A stretch of DNA of 64,000 bases, from positions 145,810-209,809 of the forward strand of contig JAIVFJ010000115.1 of assembly GCA_025765615.1 (NCBI GenBank), given 5' to 3'. Below the pieces are notes generated by a model. It was not told where the DNA came from and did not search any database. It saw only the letters and a list, made by a program, of their open reading frames with translations. Position numbers and translations under genes: made by a program. Positions 10,772 through 20,712 of the stretch are shown here, one piece after another; the stretch's first letter is position 1, and each line of letters opens with the position of its first letter. The DNA is from Zopfochytrium polystomum (Eukaryota; Chytridiomycota; Chytridiomycetes; Chytridiales; Chytridiaceae).

Positions 10772-11896
10772 CTACCGTTGCGCCTTATCCATCGGCGCAT
10801 CGCCATCCAAGTCCTTCTCAGCAGCAGCAGCAGCTTTCTTGGCTGCCTCGAGCTTCCACCCGCCAGCCTTGTCGCCAGTAAACTGGTGGTGCACGAACGC
10901 GCTTGGGTCGTCCTTCCCCAGCTTGGACGCGCGCTTGTGCCACGGCGAGAACGACGTGATGCCGAGCACCAGCACGTCCGCGAGCTGGATGGACCCGACC
11001 GAGTACGGCTGGGCACGGTCCAGGTCCTCGCCTTGCGACGTCAGGTATGCGCGGATGGCCTCCGTCCACGGTACGGGGCCCGTCAGCCCGACGACCGAGT
11101 CGACATCGCGCAGGGATTCCACCGGCGCGGCCTCGACGGCCGCGACGATGCGCTCGACGAGCGCCGCGAGGATCGGGTGCCGCGGCGCGGAGGCCATGGT
11201 CCACTGGCACACCTGCAGGGTGGTCCCGTTGCCCTCGTAGTCCCACTCTAGACCCGCGATGAAGCGGACGTTGCGGGACCGCGGGGGTACCCAGAGGTCC
11301 GCGCCGCGGAGGTTCTCGGTGTCGAGGTCGGCGTAGACGCCGCCGTGGCGGAGGAGGACGAGGTAGCGGAAGAGGTCGGTTTTCTGCACAACGAGGGGCA
11401 GCTTGGTGTAGGCGCGGACGACGCGGCCGGGGAAGTGGGTGCGGACGTAGGCGGCGGCTTGGGCGTCGTCGTAGAGGACGTGGCGGTAGGTCGGATTGCG
11501 GTCGGTCCAGGTGTCAAACCAGGCGAAGCGCTCGGGCGTCTGGGATTTGAAGAGGGCGAGGTCGCTGGTGTTCCAGGTCTGGTGGATGGTTCGTGGGATC
11601 GAGTCGGTGTTGGCCATGCGGCCACGGCCGCGGGTGAGGGGGGCGAGAAGGGAGAGGAGGAAGGTGCGGAGGGAGAGGGAGTTGGTGGTGGTGGTGGTGG
11701 TGGGAGCGACGCTTCTGCCGCCGCTGCCGCTGGCATCTGTGTTGAACAGGAGGATCAGGTTGTAGGTGAGGACGACCGTTGCGAGGGCGAGGGCGATGGC
11801 GAGGAGACGGCGGCGTGGGCGGCCGGTTGTCGCCGCCTGGACGAGAGAGGGCGAGGAGGAGGAGGAGGGACCTCGCTTGACGCTGGTGAAGACCAT
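10772..11896 (-). CDS. GT32 glycosyltransferase (OCH1-like), paralogue 2
   Basis: Intronless, 374 residues. A basic N-terminus precedes a signal-anchor (about residues 30-52), then a Thr-rich stem and the GT32 domain with IPRTIHQTWN, WFDTWTDRNP, VQKTDLFRYLVLLRHGGVYA, the DXD motif in YADLDTE, and LTGPVPWTEAI. It ends in an Ala/Lys-rich tail. It is much closer to paralogue 3 than to paralogue 1: shared blocks include WNTSDLALFK, HQFTGDKAGGW and FSPWH. A Golgi type II topology is expected. Together the three genes look like local tandem duplication with separate N- and C-terminal tails. Confidence 0.92.
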   Translation of the reverse strand: MVFTSVKRGPSSSSSPSLVQAATTGRPRRRLLAIALALATVVLTYNLILLFNTDASGSGGRSVAPTTTTTTNSLSLRTFLLSLLAPLTRGRGRMANTDSIPRTIHQTWNTSDLALFKSQTPERFAWFDTWTDRNPTYRHVLYDDAQAAAYVRTHFPGRVVRAYTKLPLVVQKTDLFRYLVLLRHGGVYADLDTENLRGADLWVPPRSRNVRFIAGLEWDYEGNGTTLQVCQWTMASAPRHPILAALVERIVAAVEAAPVESLRDVDSVVGLTGPVPWTEAIRAYLTSQGEDLDRAQPYSVGSIQLADVLVLGITSFSPWHKRASKLGKDDPSAFVHHQFTGDKAGGWKLEAAKKAAAAAEKDLDGDAPMDKAQR

Positions 11897-12083
11897 GGCG
11901 GCGGCGAGAAGGGAGGGAGGGAGAGAAGGGGGCTGCCCGTTGTTGCGGCTTGCGATAAGGAAACGAAAATTTTACCGCCTTTGGGTGGAAAGGAGCAAGA
12001 CAAGGCTTGTCCTTCAGCGAGGCAGGCAGAGGACAGAGAGACAGACAGAGAGATAGACAAACGATCCGACAGATGCAAACAAC

Positions 12084-12115
<32 letters not shown>

Positions 12116-12580
12116 TTGCTTCTCTGTCTGTCTGTCCGTCTGTCCGTTTGTATGTCTGGCCTGTCTCTCGCTGTCCTGCCCAAACAAGAAACTGGCCCAA
12201 TGTCTCTCGAATGCGCTCATTGCAACGATTGAACAGGTCCACGAGTGCGGAAATGGTATCCCCCCGGCTCGTACTCCATCTTTGGGATCCCTCTCTAACA
12301 ACGCTTATCAACTCTACGTTACGCAGGTAAATAACGGCGACTGTAACACACATACATCCACAGGCACGCGAAAAGTATGGAATAAAAAATAAAGGAGCAG
12401 GAAAAAGAAAAGAAACACGGATTTATTTACCCAACCAAGTGTGAAAGAGAGCGATACGGGGAAAGTGAGGCCGGAGAGCACAAATAGTAAAAACAGCGGA
12501 ACACGATCATCCATAGTAGTAAAAAAGTATCGCGAAAACTGAGCCATCCGCGCAGCTGCAGCGGAACGAAGTAAGGGCTT
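11897..12580. repeat. Intergenic region with TCTG/CAGA microsatellites
   Basis: No gene seen. Imperfect CAGA tracts at about 12035-12060 and TCTG tracts at about 12088-12150 lie in the promoter region of GT32 paralogue 2. The resulting long Cys/Val/Ser and Arg/Gln/Thr ORFs on both strands are repeat artefacts. Confidence 0.6.
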
Positions 12581-14089
12581 TCAGGTCGTCGCCGAGAATG
12601 AAGTGCCTGATTTCGGCGAGTAGGGCTCTGCATCCTTCTTACTTGGTTTGTCGGCGGCAACCGCCACAGGCTCCTTCTTCTTTGCTTTGTCGTTTTCGTC
12701 GTCGTCGTCAGATCCCTTCCCTGCCGAGGGCGTTGCAGTCTTGGACACGGAGGCCGTTGCCACGTCCTTTGCCTTTGCAGCAGTCGCAGCTGAAGACTCT
12801 TCCTTTTTCTCCGTATTTACCTTCTCCGCCACCGCGTCCTTGCCCTCTGCAGACTCTGCTTCCTTCTTCTTTGCCTTGTCGGCCTCCGCCGCCGCCGCCC
12901 GCGCCGCCTCCTGCTGCTGGTTGTGTGCGTGCCGCCACCCGCCCGCCTTGTCGCCCGTAAACTGGTGAAACACGAGCGCGTCCGGGTCCTCCTTCCCCAG
13001 CTTGGACGCGCGCTGGTGCCACGGCGAGAACGCCGTGATCCCAAACACGACCACATCCGCCAGCTGGATCGACCGGACCGAGTAGTTCTGCGCGCGGTCC
13101 AGGTCCTCCCCGACCGTCGCCAGGTACCCGCGGATCGCCGCCGTCCACGGCAAGGGCCCCGTCAGGTGCACTACCGTCGGCACGTCCGCGAGCTCCGCGT
13201 CCGTCGCCGACAGGATGCGCGACACGATCTGCTCGACGAGGACCACCAGGATCGGGTGCCCCGGAACGGACGCCATCGTCCACTGGCAAACTTGCAGGTC
13301 CGGCGAGTCTCTGTCGTAGTCCCACTCTAGACCGGCGAGGAACCGCACGCCCCGGGACCCGCGCGGCACCCAGGCGTCGACGGGCTTGAGGCACTCGGTG
13401 TCGAGGTCGGCGTAGACGCCGCCCGCGTGGAGGAGGACGAGGTACCGGAAGAGGTCTGTCTTTTGCACCGTCAGCGGCAGACGGGCGTACGCGCGGGACA
13501 CCCGCCCGGGAAAGTGCTTCCGCACAAAGGCCGCGGCCTCGGCGTCGTCGTGCAGGGTGTGGGTGAAGCCAGGGTTGCGCTCCGTCCACGTGTTGAACCA
13601 CCAGTACCGCTCCTCCGTCTGCGCCTTGAACAGGGCCAGGTCGCTCGTGTTCCACGTCTGGTGGATGATCCGCGGGATGCCCGCCGTGTTGGCGATCTCG
13701 GTCGGCTGTGGTGGCGGCGGAGGCGGCGGCGGCGGTGGCGGCGGCGGCGGGGTCAACGGGCGGCGGAAGAGGGATCGCGTGTCGGAGGAGAAGAGCGCAA
13801 AGTTGTAGACGAGAAGGAGGGAGAGGAGCACGAGGACGATGGACAGCAGGCGCCGCTTCTGGCGGCCGGAAGTCGCAGCGGTTGTTGGCGTTGTGGCAGC
13901 GGCACCCGCGGAGGAGGCGGCGGTGCCTGCAAAGAGCAAGTGGGCGAACTTTGAAGCGAGGCTCCTGTTGCTGCCGTGTGCGTGTCCGTGTGCGTGTCCG
14001 TGTGCGTGTCCGTGTGCGTGTCCGTGTGCGTGGTGGTGGGAAGCTGCGCCGGCGCCGCCGATGCCGGGAGTAGCGGCGGTGACGGCCAT
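12581..14089 (-). CDS. GT32 glycosyltransferase (OCH1-like), paralogue 3 with charged C-terminal tail
   Basis: I start at the ATG at 14089, giving 502 residues; the frame stays open 38 codons further upstream but that stretch is unlike its relatives. A His/Ala/Gly repeat (five AHGH units, encoded by the 12-base repeat at 13976-14034) lies in the predicted cytoplasmic tail, followed by the signal-anchor, a long Pro run, and the GT32 domain: IPRIIHQTWN, DXD in YADLDTE, LTGPLPWTAAI, HQFTGDKAGGW. About 130 residues of Lys/Glu/Ala/Asp-rich low complexity follow, absent from the other two copies. A His-rich tail could bind metal ions, but that is conjecture. Confidence 0.9.
   Translation of the reverse strand: MAVTAATPGIGGAGAASHHHAHGHAHGHAHGHAHGHAHGSNRSLASKFAHLLFAGTAASSAGAAATTPTTAATSGRQKRRLLSIVLVLLSLLLVYNFALFSSDTRSLFRRPLTPPPPPPPPPPPPPPQPTEIANTAGIPRIIHQTWNTSDLALFKAQTEERYWWFNTWTERNPGFTHTLHDDAEAAAFVRKHFPGRVSRAYARLPLTVQKTDLFRYLVLLHAGGVYADLDTECLKPVDAWVPRGSRGVRFLAGLEWDYDRDSPDLQVCQWTMASVPGHPILVVLVEQIVSRILSATDAELADVPTVVHLTGPLPWTAAIRGYLATVGEDLDRAQNYSVRSIQLADVVVFGITAFSPWHQRASKLGKEDPDALVFHQFTGDKAGGWRHAHNQQQEAARAAAAEADKAKKKEAESAEGKDAVAEKVNTEKKEESSAATAAKAKDVATASVSKTATPSAGKGSDDDDENDKAKKKEPVAVAADKPSKKDAEPYSPKSGTSFSATT
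13976..14034 (-). repeat. 12-base coding minisatellite (His-Ala-His-Gly)
   Basis: Five copies of GTGTGCGTGTCC (plus strand) inside paralogue 3 of the GT32 genes, keeping frame and encoding the AHGH repeat. Confidence 0.85.
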
Positions 14090-15020
14090 GACGGGTGGGT
14101 GGGTTCTCGTTTGTCTCTCTCCTCTCGGTTCTCGCTCCCAAAGGCCACAAATGTCTATTTTTGGCCCTTTTTGAGTTGTCTGTCTCCCTTGGTTCCGCAC
14201 CATTCCCGACGACGACCTCCGCCTGGCCGTCTCCGCCCCCAGGCTGGGAAAGCGTGAGGGCTCTGGGCATCTGCCACTCGAGGGACTAGGGCTCGAGCCT
14301 CGACGCGGATGCGAGCTGTTGGAGGCAAAAAGAAGAATACGGTCTCCAATCGCAGTGGGAGTCGTTTCAACGTTTAATCAGCTGGGGAGGCCAGTGGTTT
14401 TGGTACAATTGGTTCTGTCTCAGATTGCTGGCTTGCTGTCACATCCTCAAAAATGGCATAACACCTCCTCCCAAGCGTTGGGTGAGCCCAGGGCTTTTAG
14501 GGGGCAGGTGCAGCGAGAGTGGCATTTGGAGAGAACAGAAGAGAATGATGTTTTTGGGATGTAATGAGGATCAGTCAGTAAATTAGTCTCTACAGAGAGT
14601 ATTGGGCTTGTAACAGCCTTTCAGCCGTAAATTTATGTCTGCAGGATTTTCACTTATTTTGCAACCAAGGACTGGAATGTGGACATAGATGTTGTCACAG
14701 TGGGTAAGGGCCGAGAGCAACTTCATCCTCCAGACAAAAAATGATCTGGTCATATAGAGGAAAAGTCACGGCCAAGCAGAAAAATAGCTTTTCCTGGCAA
14801 TAACAGCCTGTCACTAAGAAACTCTGGGGGAACCCAGCAACATTTGTTACGGGCATTCAATTTGAACCAAACACGATTGTGCAAAACAGACTTGCCCGAT
14901 TTTCGATTTCATCTCCATTGCGGAAATGGACATCTTTAAAGCGTTGAAAATAAGTCAAGCAGCCCGCTGGGCGGCCCTGCAAGTGGGAAGGAAGGGAGAG
15001 TTGGCCGTTACTTGTCAGAA
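14090..15020. other. Intergenic, AT-richer island without a gene
   Basis: 5' flank of GT32 paralogue 3, then a stretch (about 14300-14930) that is clearly less GC-rich than the neighbouring genes and has no coding pattern. It may be decayed mobile-element DNA, but no terminal repeat or element protein is visible. Confidence 0.4.
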
Positions 15021-16655
15021 ATGTCCGATACAGACTTGGCCACTGACGACGATCAGCGGCCATCCACTCGCTTTGCTCTGGTGCACTCGCCCGCGCACGT
15101 TGCCGCCGCCGACTTCCTTCCTTCAAATACCGGACGGGTAAGCTGAGGTGATTCCGTGGCACGCCTCCTAGGAGCCCACCGCTTCTAACTCCGCGCACCG
15201 ATTTCCAAACCGATTGCAACCCGCGCATTTCGACGATACCTCCCCTGTGCTCGCACCACCACTCCCCAGGCCGCCGTCGTCCATGCCCTCATCGATGCGC
15301 TCGCGCCCATCGTCCTTCGCTCTCCTCTTCGCCGCGTCGCGCCGCGCCTCGCCACCGACGACGAGATCCGCGAGTTCCACTCGGAGGCGTTCGTCTCGAG
15401 GATCTTGCGCGGCGGCGAGCTGGGACGGGGAAAGGTGGCTGGTGCTGGTGTGGGAAGCGGCAGCGACGGCGAGGACGTAGAGACGGACGAGGATGACGAA
15501 GATGACGAGGAAGATGCGGGGCTGGCGTAGTTGAGTTTTCTTAATTCTGTGAATATAGGAGTTCAACTTGAACGCCCTTTTTCCACCTTCCTCCCACAAC
15601 CCACAATTAGCGACTGTCCGCCGTTCCCGCAGCTCCCAGCCTACGTCCGGACAGTCGCTGGCGGCACCCTCACCGCCGCACGGCTACTCTGCAGCGGCCA
15701 AGTGGATGCGATTGCCCACTGGGAAGGCGGCCGCCACCACGCCCACCGCGACGAAGCCGCTGGCTTCTGCTACGTCAACGACGTGGTGCTAGGAATCATC
15801 GAACTCCACACACGCTTCGATAGGGTGTTGTACATCGATGTGGATGTGCACCACTGCGACGGTAGGGTGGGGGGTCGCATTCGTCTTGTCCGGATACTGG
15901 GGAATCCGTAGCGCTCACAACTCTCATTAACAAACACAGGCGTCGAACGCGCCTTCTCCACCACCGCCAAAGTTCTCCGCGTCTCCCTCCACCTCCACGA
16001 GCCCGGCTTCTTCCCAGGCACAGGCGCACGCACACCCGCCGACGCCCGCGGCAAAAACACCTCCACATTCAACGTCCTCCTCCCGCGCGGCACCCGCACC
16101 GCGCCCTTCTTCGCCGCCTTCGTTGCCGCCGTCGCCCCGCTCGTGCCCCTCGCCCGCGCCGTCGTCCTGCAGTGCGGCGTCGACGGCCACCTCGCGGACC
16201 CGCTCGCCGCCCGCGCGTGGCGTGTCGAGGCGCACGGGTTTGTCGCGTGCGTCGCGTGGATCGTCGCCGCGCTCGGACACGCGGGGCCGCGAGTGAAGAC
16301 GCGCGGCTGCCCGGAGAGAGACGGCGCGGCGGCGGCAGCGGCGGTGGCGGCGGGCGGGCGCGTGCCGCTGATGGTGCTCGGCGGCGGCGGGTATGCGTCT
16401 GCGACGGCCGCGCGGGTGTGGGCCGCGTGCACCATGGTGATGGCGAGCGGCGCGAGCTGCGTTCCGGGGTGGGACGAGTGGTGGGGGCGGTCAGGAGTGG
16501 CGGCGGTCGGCGGTGAGGAAGCAGGGGTGGTCTTGCGGCTGGTGCGCGAGTGGATGGAAGGAATGGATGTACCCGAGCACGACGGGTACTTGCTGTTTGG
16601 CCCGGACTTTACCATGGAGGGGCAGAAGGCGATGGACGTCTCGGTTGGGTTGTAG
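15021..16655 (+). CDS. Class I histone deacetylase (HDAC8/RPD3 family), four exons
   Basis: Exons 15021-15137, 15270-15526, 15611-15861 and 15940-16655 give about 446 residues with GT-AG junctions. Catalytic landmarks: GGRHHAHRDEAAGFCYVND (the paired His and charge relay), YIDVDVHH (zinc ligands Asp and His), QCGVDGHLADP (third zinc ligand) and LGGGGY (transition-state Tyr). The normal HHGDGV motif is HHCDGV here. Early blocks FALVHSPAHVAAADFLPSN and GLADCPPFPQLP match the family order of HDAC8. An acidic insertion (EDVETDEDDEDDEEDAG) lies before the catalytic core. The enzyme should remove acetyl groups from histone lysines. The 3' end abuts a relic of a SAM-domain gene on the other strand. 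Confidence 0.9.
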
Positions 16656-16670
16656 TAAAGAACGATGCTG

Positions 16671-17240
16671 TCCGAGCAGTGCGAATTGCCGCAGAAACAA
16701 ACTGACACCAGCAACACGGGCCGCCTGGTTCAGCCTCCTCGCGGTCGCCCAGTCCAACACGGTTCGCGACGTCCACCGCCGCACCGGCCCCATGTCGCGG
16801 AGGAACCGCCGGTGTACCTCTGTGGCTTCGTCGTCGGAAAGCTGCCCAGCGCCACCCGCTAATGGACCCTAAAGTAGCGGCTCGTTTGAAGAAATCTAGT
16901 GAGTGGCACGGAGACGGCTTAGGCAGTGAGTACAATGGGTTATTTCCTTTCGGCTGTTGCATTACATGACTCCTCGATTTTTACGGTTCCCGCTTCCCTG
17001 TAATCGTCCAGCGTCGAAGTAACTGCAAGTGCGCCGTCTGTTTCGGAGAGGGTTGGGGGTACGAAGTTATTTAAGAAATACGTGAGAAACAAATACCACT
17101 CACGACCCGGTCAGGTCCTCAAACTCCCAATACACTCCATTGCCCCGCCCACCTCCTCTCACCAAAAATCGAAGATGCACCGTAGTCCTCCCCATTACTG
17201 TACTGCCCCGCCGCAACAAAAGGCTGCGGTACATCCTCGC
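16671..17240 (-). pseudogene. Truncated relic of the LRR-TM-SAM receptor gene (3' part only)
   Basis: Three segments match the 3' half of the neighbouring receptor gene in order, frame and splice phase. First, a tail exon ending QYSNGEDYGASSIFG before GTGAG (about 17150-17220). Second, a mini-exon DGALAVTSTLDDYREAGTVK ending IEES (about 16975-17045). Third, a SAM half-domain with LSDDEATEVHRRFLRDMGPV and RRWTSRTVLDWATARR (about 16725-16855). The LRR and membrane exons are not found upstream, and the second SAM exon (DGPSLLAL type) is missing where the HDAC gene ends at 16655. It is therefore a partial duplicate, probably cut when the HDAC 3' end was joined. Sequence divergence from the full copy suggests it is not recent. 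Confidence 0.65.
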
Positions 17241-17989
17241 GTCGACGACGGGCTGAGACTTCGCCACGTGAACAAGAACATCGAGGAGTGCATCGTGGAC
17301 ATGGAGCTGGACGACGTGGCGTCCGCCCGAGAAGTTGACGAGCCCAGAGCGCAGAGGCTCAGTTGGCAGGCAGCTTCGTGTCTGGAACCGCGGTGGCGAA
17401 AGACTCGACGTGGATGGGGACGCAGCTGGAGTAGACCGACTCGATGACTGTGACGAGAGAGTCGCCGTTTAGGCAGAAGACTGGAGGGCTCTTGCGTTAT
17501 TCTCTGACTTGGTGTGTCCTCCGTCAGATGGGATGCAGTTCCGAGAGATGGAATCGAGAGATATTAAGGCCGTGGTGCAATCGTCCGAGGCCATCCTGCG
17601 TGGCGCAAGGGGGGGGAAGGGCGGGCGATTCAAGGGTGGTCAACTAAGAAACGACCATGGGTGGCGCAGTTTGAAAATTCGTTTTGGTTTTTTCCTGTTT
17701 TGGGCCCTGCTGGCATTGACTGATTCGCAAAGAGCACATACACACACTGGTACAATCTCAGAGGATTCGCTAAAAGCATTGCCGTGAGAAACGGTGCAGC
17801 ATGAGCGTTGTGTTGGCCCGCCTGCGAACCACATGCGCGAGAGAACCTTGTATGTGAACCTCCGGCCGGGTGCTAAGGGAATCGACGCAGGGACACGGAT
17901 GTACACGAGAACTATGAAGCCAGTTTGCTCAGATATTAGAGCACCGGTTTAAAACATGCCAACCAAAGGTGGCTCACTCCAACCCCCCC
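17241..17989. other. Intergenic region between SAM relic and receptor gene
   Basis: No supported gene. The upper part may hold unrecognisable remains of the relic's upstream exons. Confidence 0.4.
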
Positions 17990-20712
17990 TCAATCGTAGT
18001 ACGCCGGCGGCGCCACCATCCCCCTCTGCAACGACCCGGCTTCCGTCGTCGCGACCGCCATCGCCTCCTCTGAAGCCGCGAGCCCCAGCAGCGCCGACAC
18101 CATCTGCCGCCGCGTCTCAAAGTCCATCGCCCCGAACGCCGCCTCCAGCGCGTCCCGCCCCGTGTGGCCCGACGACGGCGCCGCGGCCCCGGCCTTGGCG
18201 AGTTCAAACTGCAAAGCGATTATTGACGGGCCGTCAAAGTTTTGGGCTTTTGTTGGCCGGAGGGTGGGGGCGAGCGGGGATTGGTGCGTCAGCGCCAAGA
18301 AAAAAAAACTAAAAATAAAACGCAAACACTGACCGGCGAGCAGCCTCACAGCCGCCACGCTCAGCTTCCGCGCGATCGCCCAGTCAAGCACGTTCCGCGC
18401 CGTCCACCGCCGCACCGGTCCCACGTCGCGGAGGAACAGCCGGTCCAGCTCTTTGGCCTCGTCCTCGGGGAGCATCGAACCGACGCCCCCGCCGCCTGCG
18501 GACGCGTGAGGAGGCGGAGGGTTCTTGGAGAGGTCTGGCGGATGGCGGGGTGGTAGGGAGACGCAGGGGTTGAATTGTAGTTAAAACGAAAGGAACAAAT
18601 TCTTTTGCATTATTTACAAGACTCCTTGACTTTCACGGGTAGCGCTTGTTTGTAATCGTTCCTTGTTGAGGCAATGGCGAGCGCGCCGTCTGGGGGGAGG
18701 GGGGGAGGGGGTAACGTATCAATTCATCGGGCCCCTTCGAACGCGCATCCCCCAAAAAAGACTAACTCACCAAAAATCGAAGCGCCGCGCTGCTCATCCC
18801 CACGTCCGTAGTACCCAGCCGGCGCCGCAGGCTGCCACCCCTCCCCGGCCGCAGCACCGCCAACAGCTGCGTCCTGCGGCTGCGACTCTGCTGCCGCCGC
18901 AGCCGCCACCGCGGGCGGGTCGAACGGCGCCAGCTCGCCGCTCAGGACGGTTTTCGCGTTGCTGTCACCGCGGGCGGCTTTACGCCGCCGTGCAAAGGCT
19001 ACGGCAAGGACCACGGCGCCGACGAGGACGATGGCGGCGGCAACCGAACCGGCGATGACTGTCGCGGGGGGTGCGTGGAGGAGGGGAGAGAATTAGTTTC
19101 TATTTTTTTAAATTTTTTTTGTTTTTTTTTTTAAAGTCGGTGTGTTGGGGCTTACTCGGTGTGCTCGAGGTAGACGAGGACTGCTGCGCGTCGTTTGCAG
19201 GTTGTGCTGCAACCATGAGATAAGAGGGTCATTTTAGCATTGGGAAAGTGAAAACGGAATATTTTGGTGGTTATAACTTGGAGAAGTTGAGGTCGGGGAT
19301 GAGGCTCCGGTGCTTGTAACGAAGGAACCTGCGGAAAAAAAAATTGTGAAAATTGTGAAAAAAAAAACCAAGGGATAGAATGCACTCAACTGCACTCGCT
19401 TGCGCTTCGCTGGTTCGATGCGTAGGTAAGGCAGTTGTGATGGTAGACGTAACTGGACGCAGGGGTAGGCCGTAAATCTCCCCGTCAGTTGCGTGTTGAC
19501 TGAATAGTTGACTCACCTCCCAAAGTAGGTGTTGGGAATCGCCGGCGGAACTCCAGTCAAAAAGTTGTAACCCACGACCCTGGCGAGATGATTATGTGCG
19601 GTTACGCCGGAGACAACGCTTTTGACAACCCTACCCCCCCCCCCCCCCCCCCCCCCCCCACCCCCCGGAGACCAACGTTTATAAAGTCAAATGACGCTCA
19701 CATATACTGGATTGAGTTTGTCACTCCAAACTCTGCCGGGATTTCGCCAGTCAAGCTGTTGTTGGTGAGCCAACTACGGAGGAGGAATTCGGCGTTCAGA
19801 CAGAACGATTCACGAGACTTTTGAACTCACAGGTTGTCCAGGTGAGTGAGTTTGCCAAGGCCGGGCGGGATTCCGCCGGTGAGAAAGTTGTTTTCGAACG
19901 TCCTGTCCACAATGTCAGAAGAGACGTGTACTGGGGTTTAAACGCTTACAAATACTGCAAGTTTTGCAGTCCGCCGTACTCTGTGGGAATCGGGCCGGTT
20001 AAAGAGTTGTTTCGGATGGTACTGTTCGTTTTTGTTTTTTTTTTTTTTCGGAAATCCAGTTTTCATTTTGATTATCCACAATCTCACGACAAGTTTGTTA
20101 AACTTACAGCTGCTTTAGGTTGGGCAGCCGTCCCAACTCCGGCGGCAGCTTTCCAGAAAAGTTGTTCCAATCCAGATACCTTGTTAACCCAGTTCAGAAA
20201 AACGTAGAAGGAAGCACGCGAGGGAATGGAATCGCAAGGAAAATTTGACTAACAAGTAATTCAAACTGTCGATGTTGGATAGCTCGGCGGGGATGGTGCC
20301 GCTCAACGAATTGTACGATAGCAAGCTTTGTGACGGATGGTTGGCCCCCGTCGACAATTTTTCGCCCCCCAACAAACAACGCAGCGCTCACATGGACACA
20401 AGGCTCGTGAGCTCCCCGATGCGCGACGACAGCGGTCCTGTCAAGCTTCGGTTTCGAAGATCGCTTTGAGGGGTGTGCGTTTGTGTGTGTGTGCGGGGTT
20501 GGAAAGGGGGAAGTGGGGTGAGGCCAAGTTGAGGAAAGCAGTCTCGTCGTACGAGAATCCGTGGCAACAACCAAAAACAAAAGAACATACAGCGTAGTCA
20601 CGACACCGCTGGTGCCGAGGGAGCAATAGATGCCACCGGAGCCGCAGCACGCGTTCGCCGTCCAGTTGACCAGCGTCGGGAAGATTGCCGCGACGATCGC
20701 GCACTGATCGGA
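17990..20712 (-). CDS. LRR - transmembrane - SAM domain receptor-like protein, at least 14 exons, N-terminus unresolved
   Basis: Exons in transcript order: 20591-20712, 20392-20463, 20254-20325, 20108-20179, 19950-20021, 19831-19902, 19702-19773, 19517-19579, 19278-19312, 19156-19206, 18771-19058, 18618-18689, 18334-18534, 17990-18246 (about 506 residues). The first exon holds an LRR N-cap with WTANACCGSGGIYC. Six exons of exactly 72 bases each encode one 24-residue plant-type repeat (such as NSLSGTIPAELSNIDSL), followed by a 63-base degenerate repeat. A Ser/Thr linker, one membrane helix (IIAGSVAAAIVLVGAVVLAV) and an Arg-rich stop-transfer follow. The cytoplasmic part ends in a SAM-like domain (VRRWTARNVLDWAIARKLS, then FDGPSIIALQ). 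There is no kinase. The signal-peptide exon was not found upstream of 20712. A signalling or adhesion role is likely; the ligand is unknown. The weakest junction is at 19278 (GTTATA donor). Confidence 0.75.
19634..19659. repeat. C26 homopolymer inside a receptor intron
   Basis: Uninterrupted run of 26 C on the plus strand within the intron at 19580-19701. Confidence 0.9.

Noticed and set aside
12708..14270. 520-residue minus-strand ORF over GT32 paralogue 3
   Set aside because: Arg/Pro/Gly-rich shadow of the real gene in a high-GC region.
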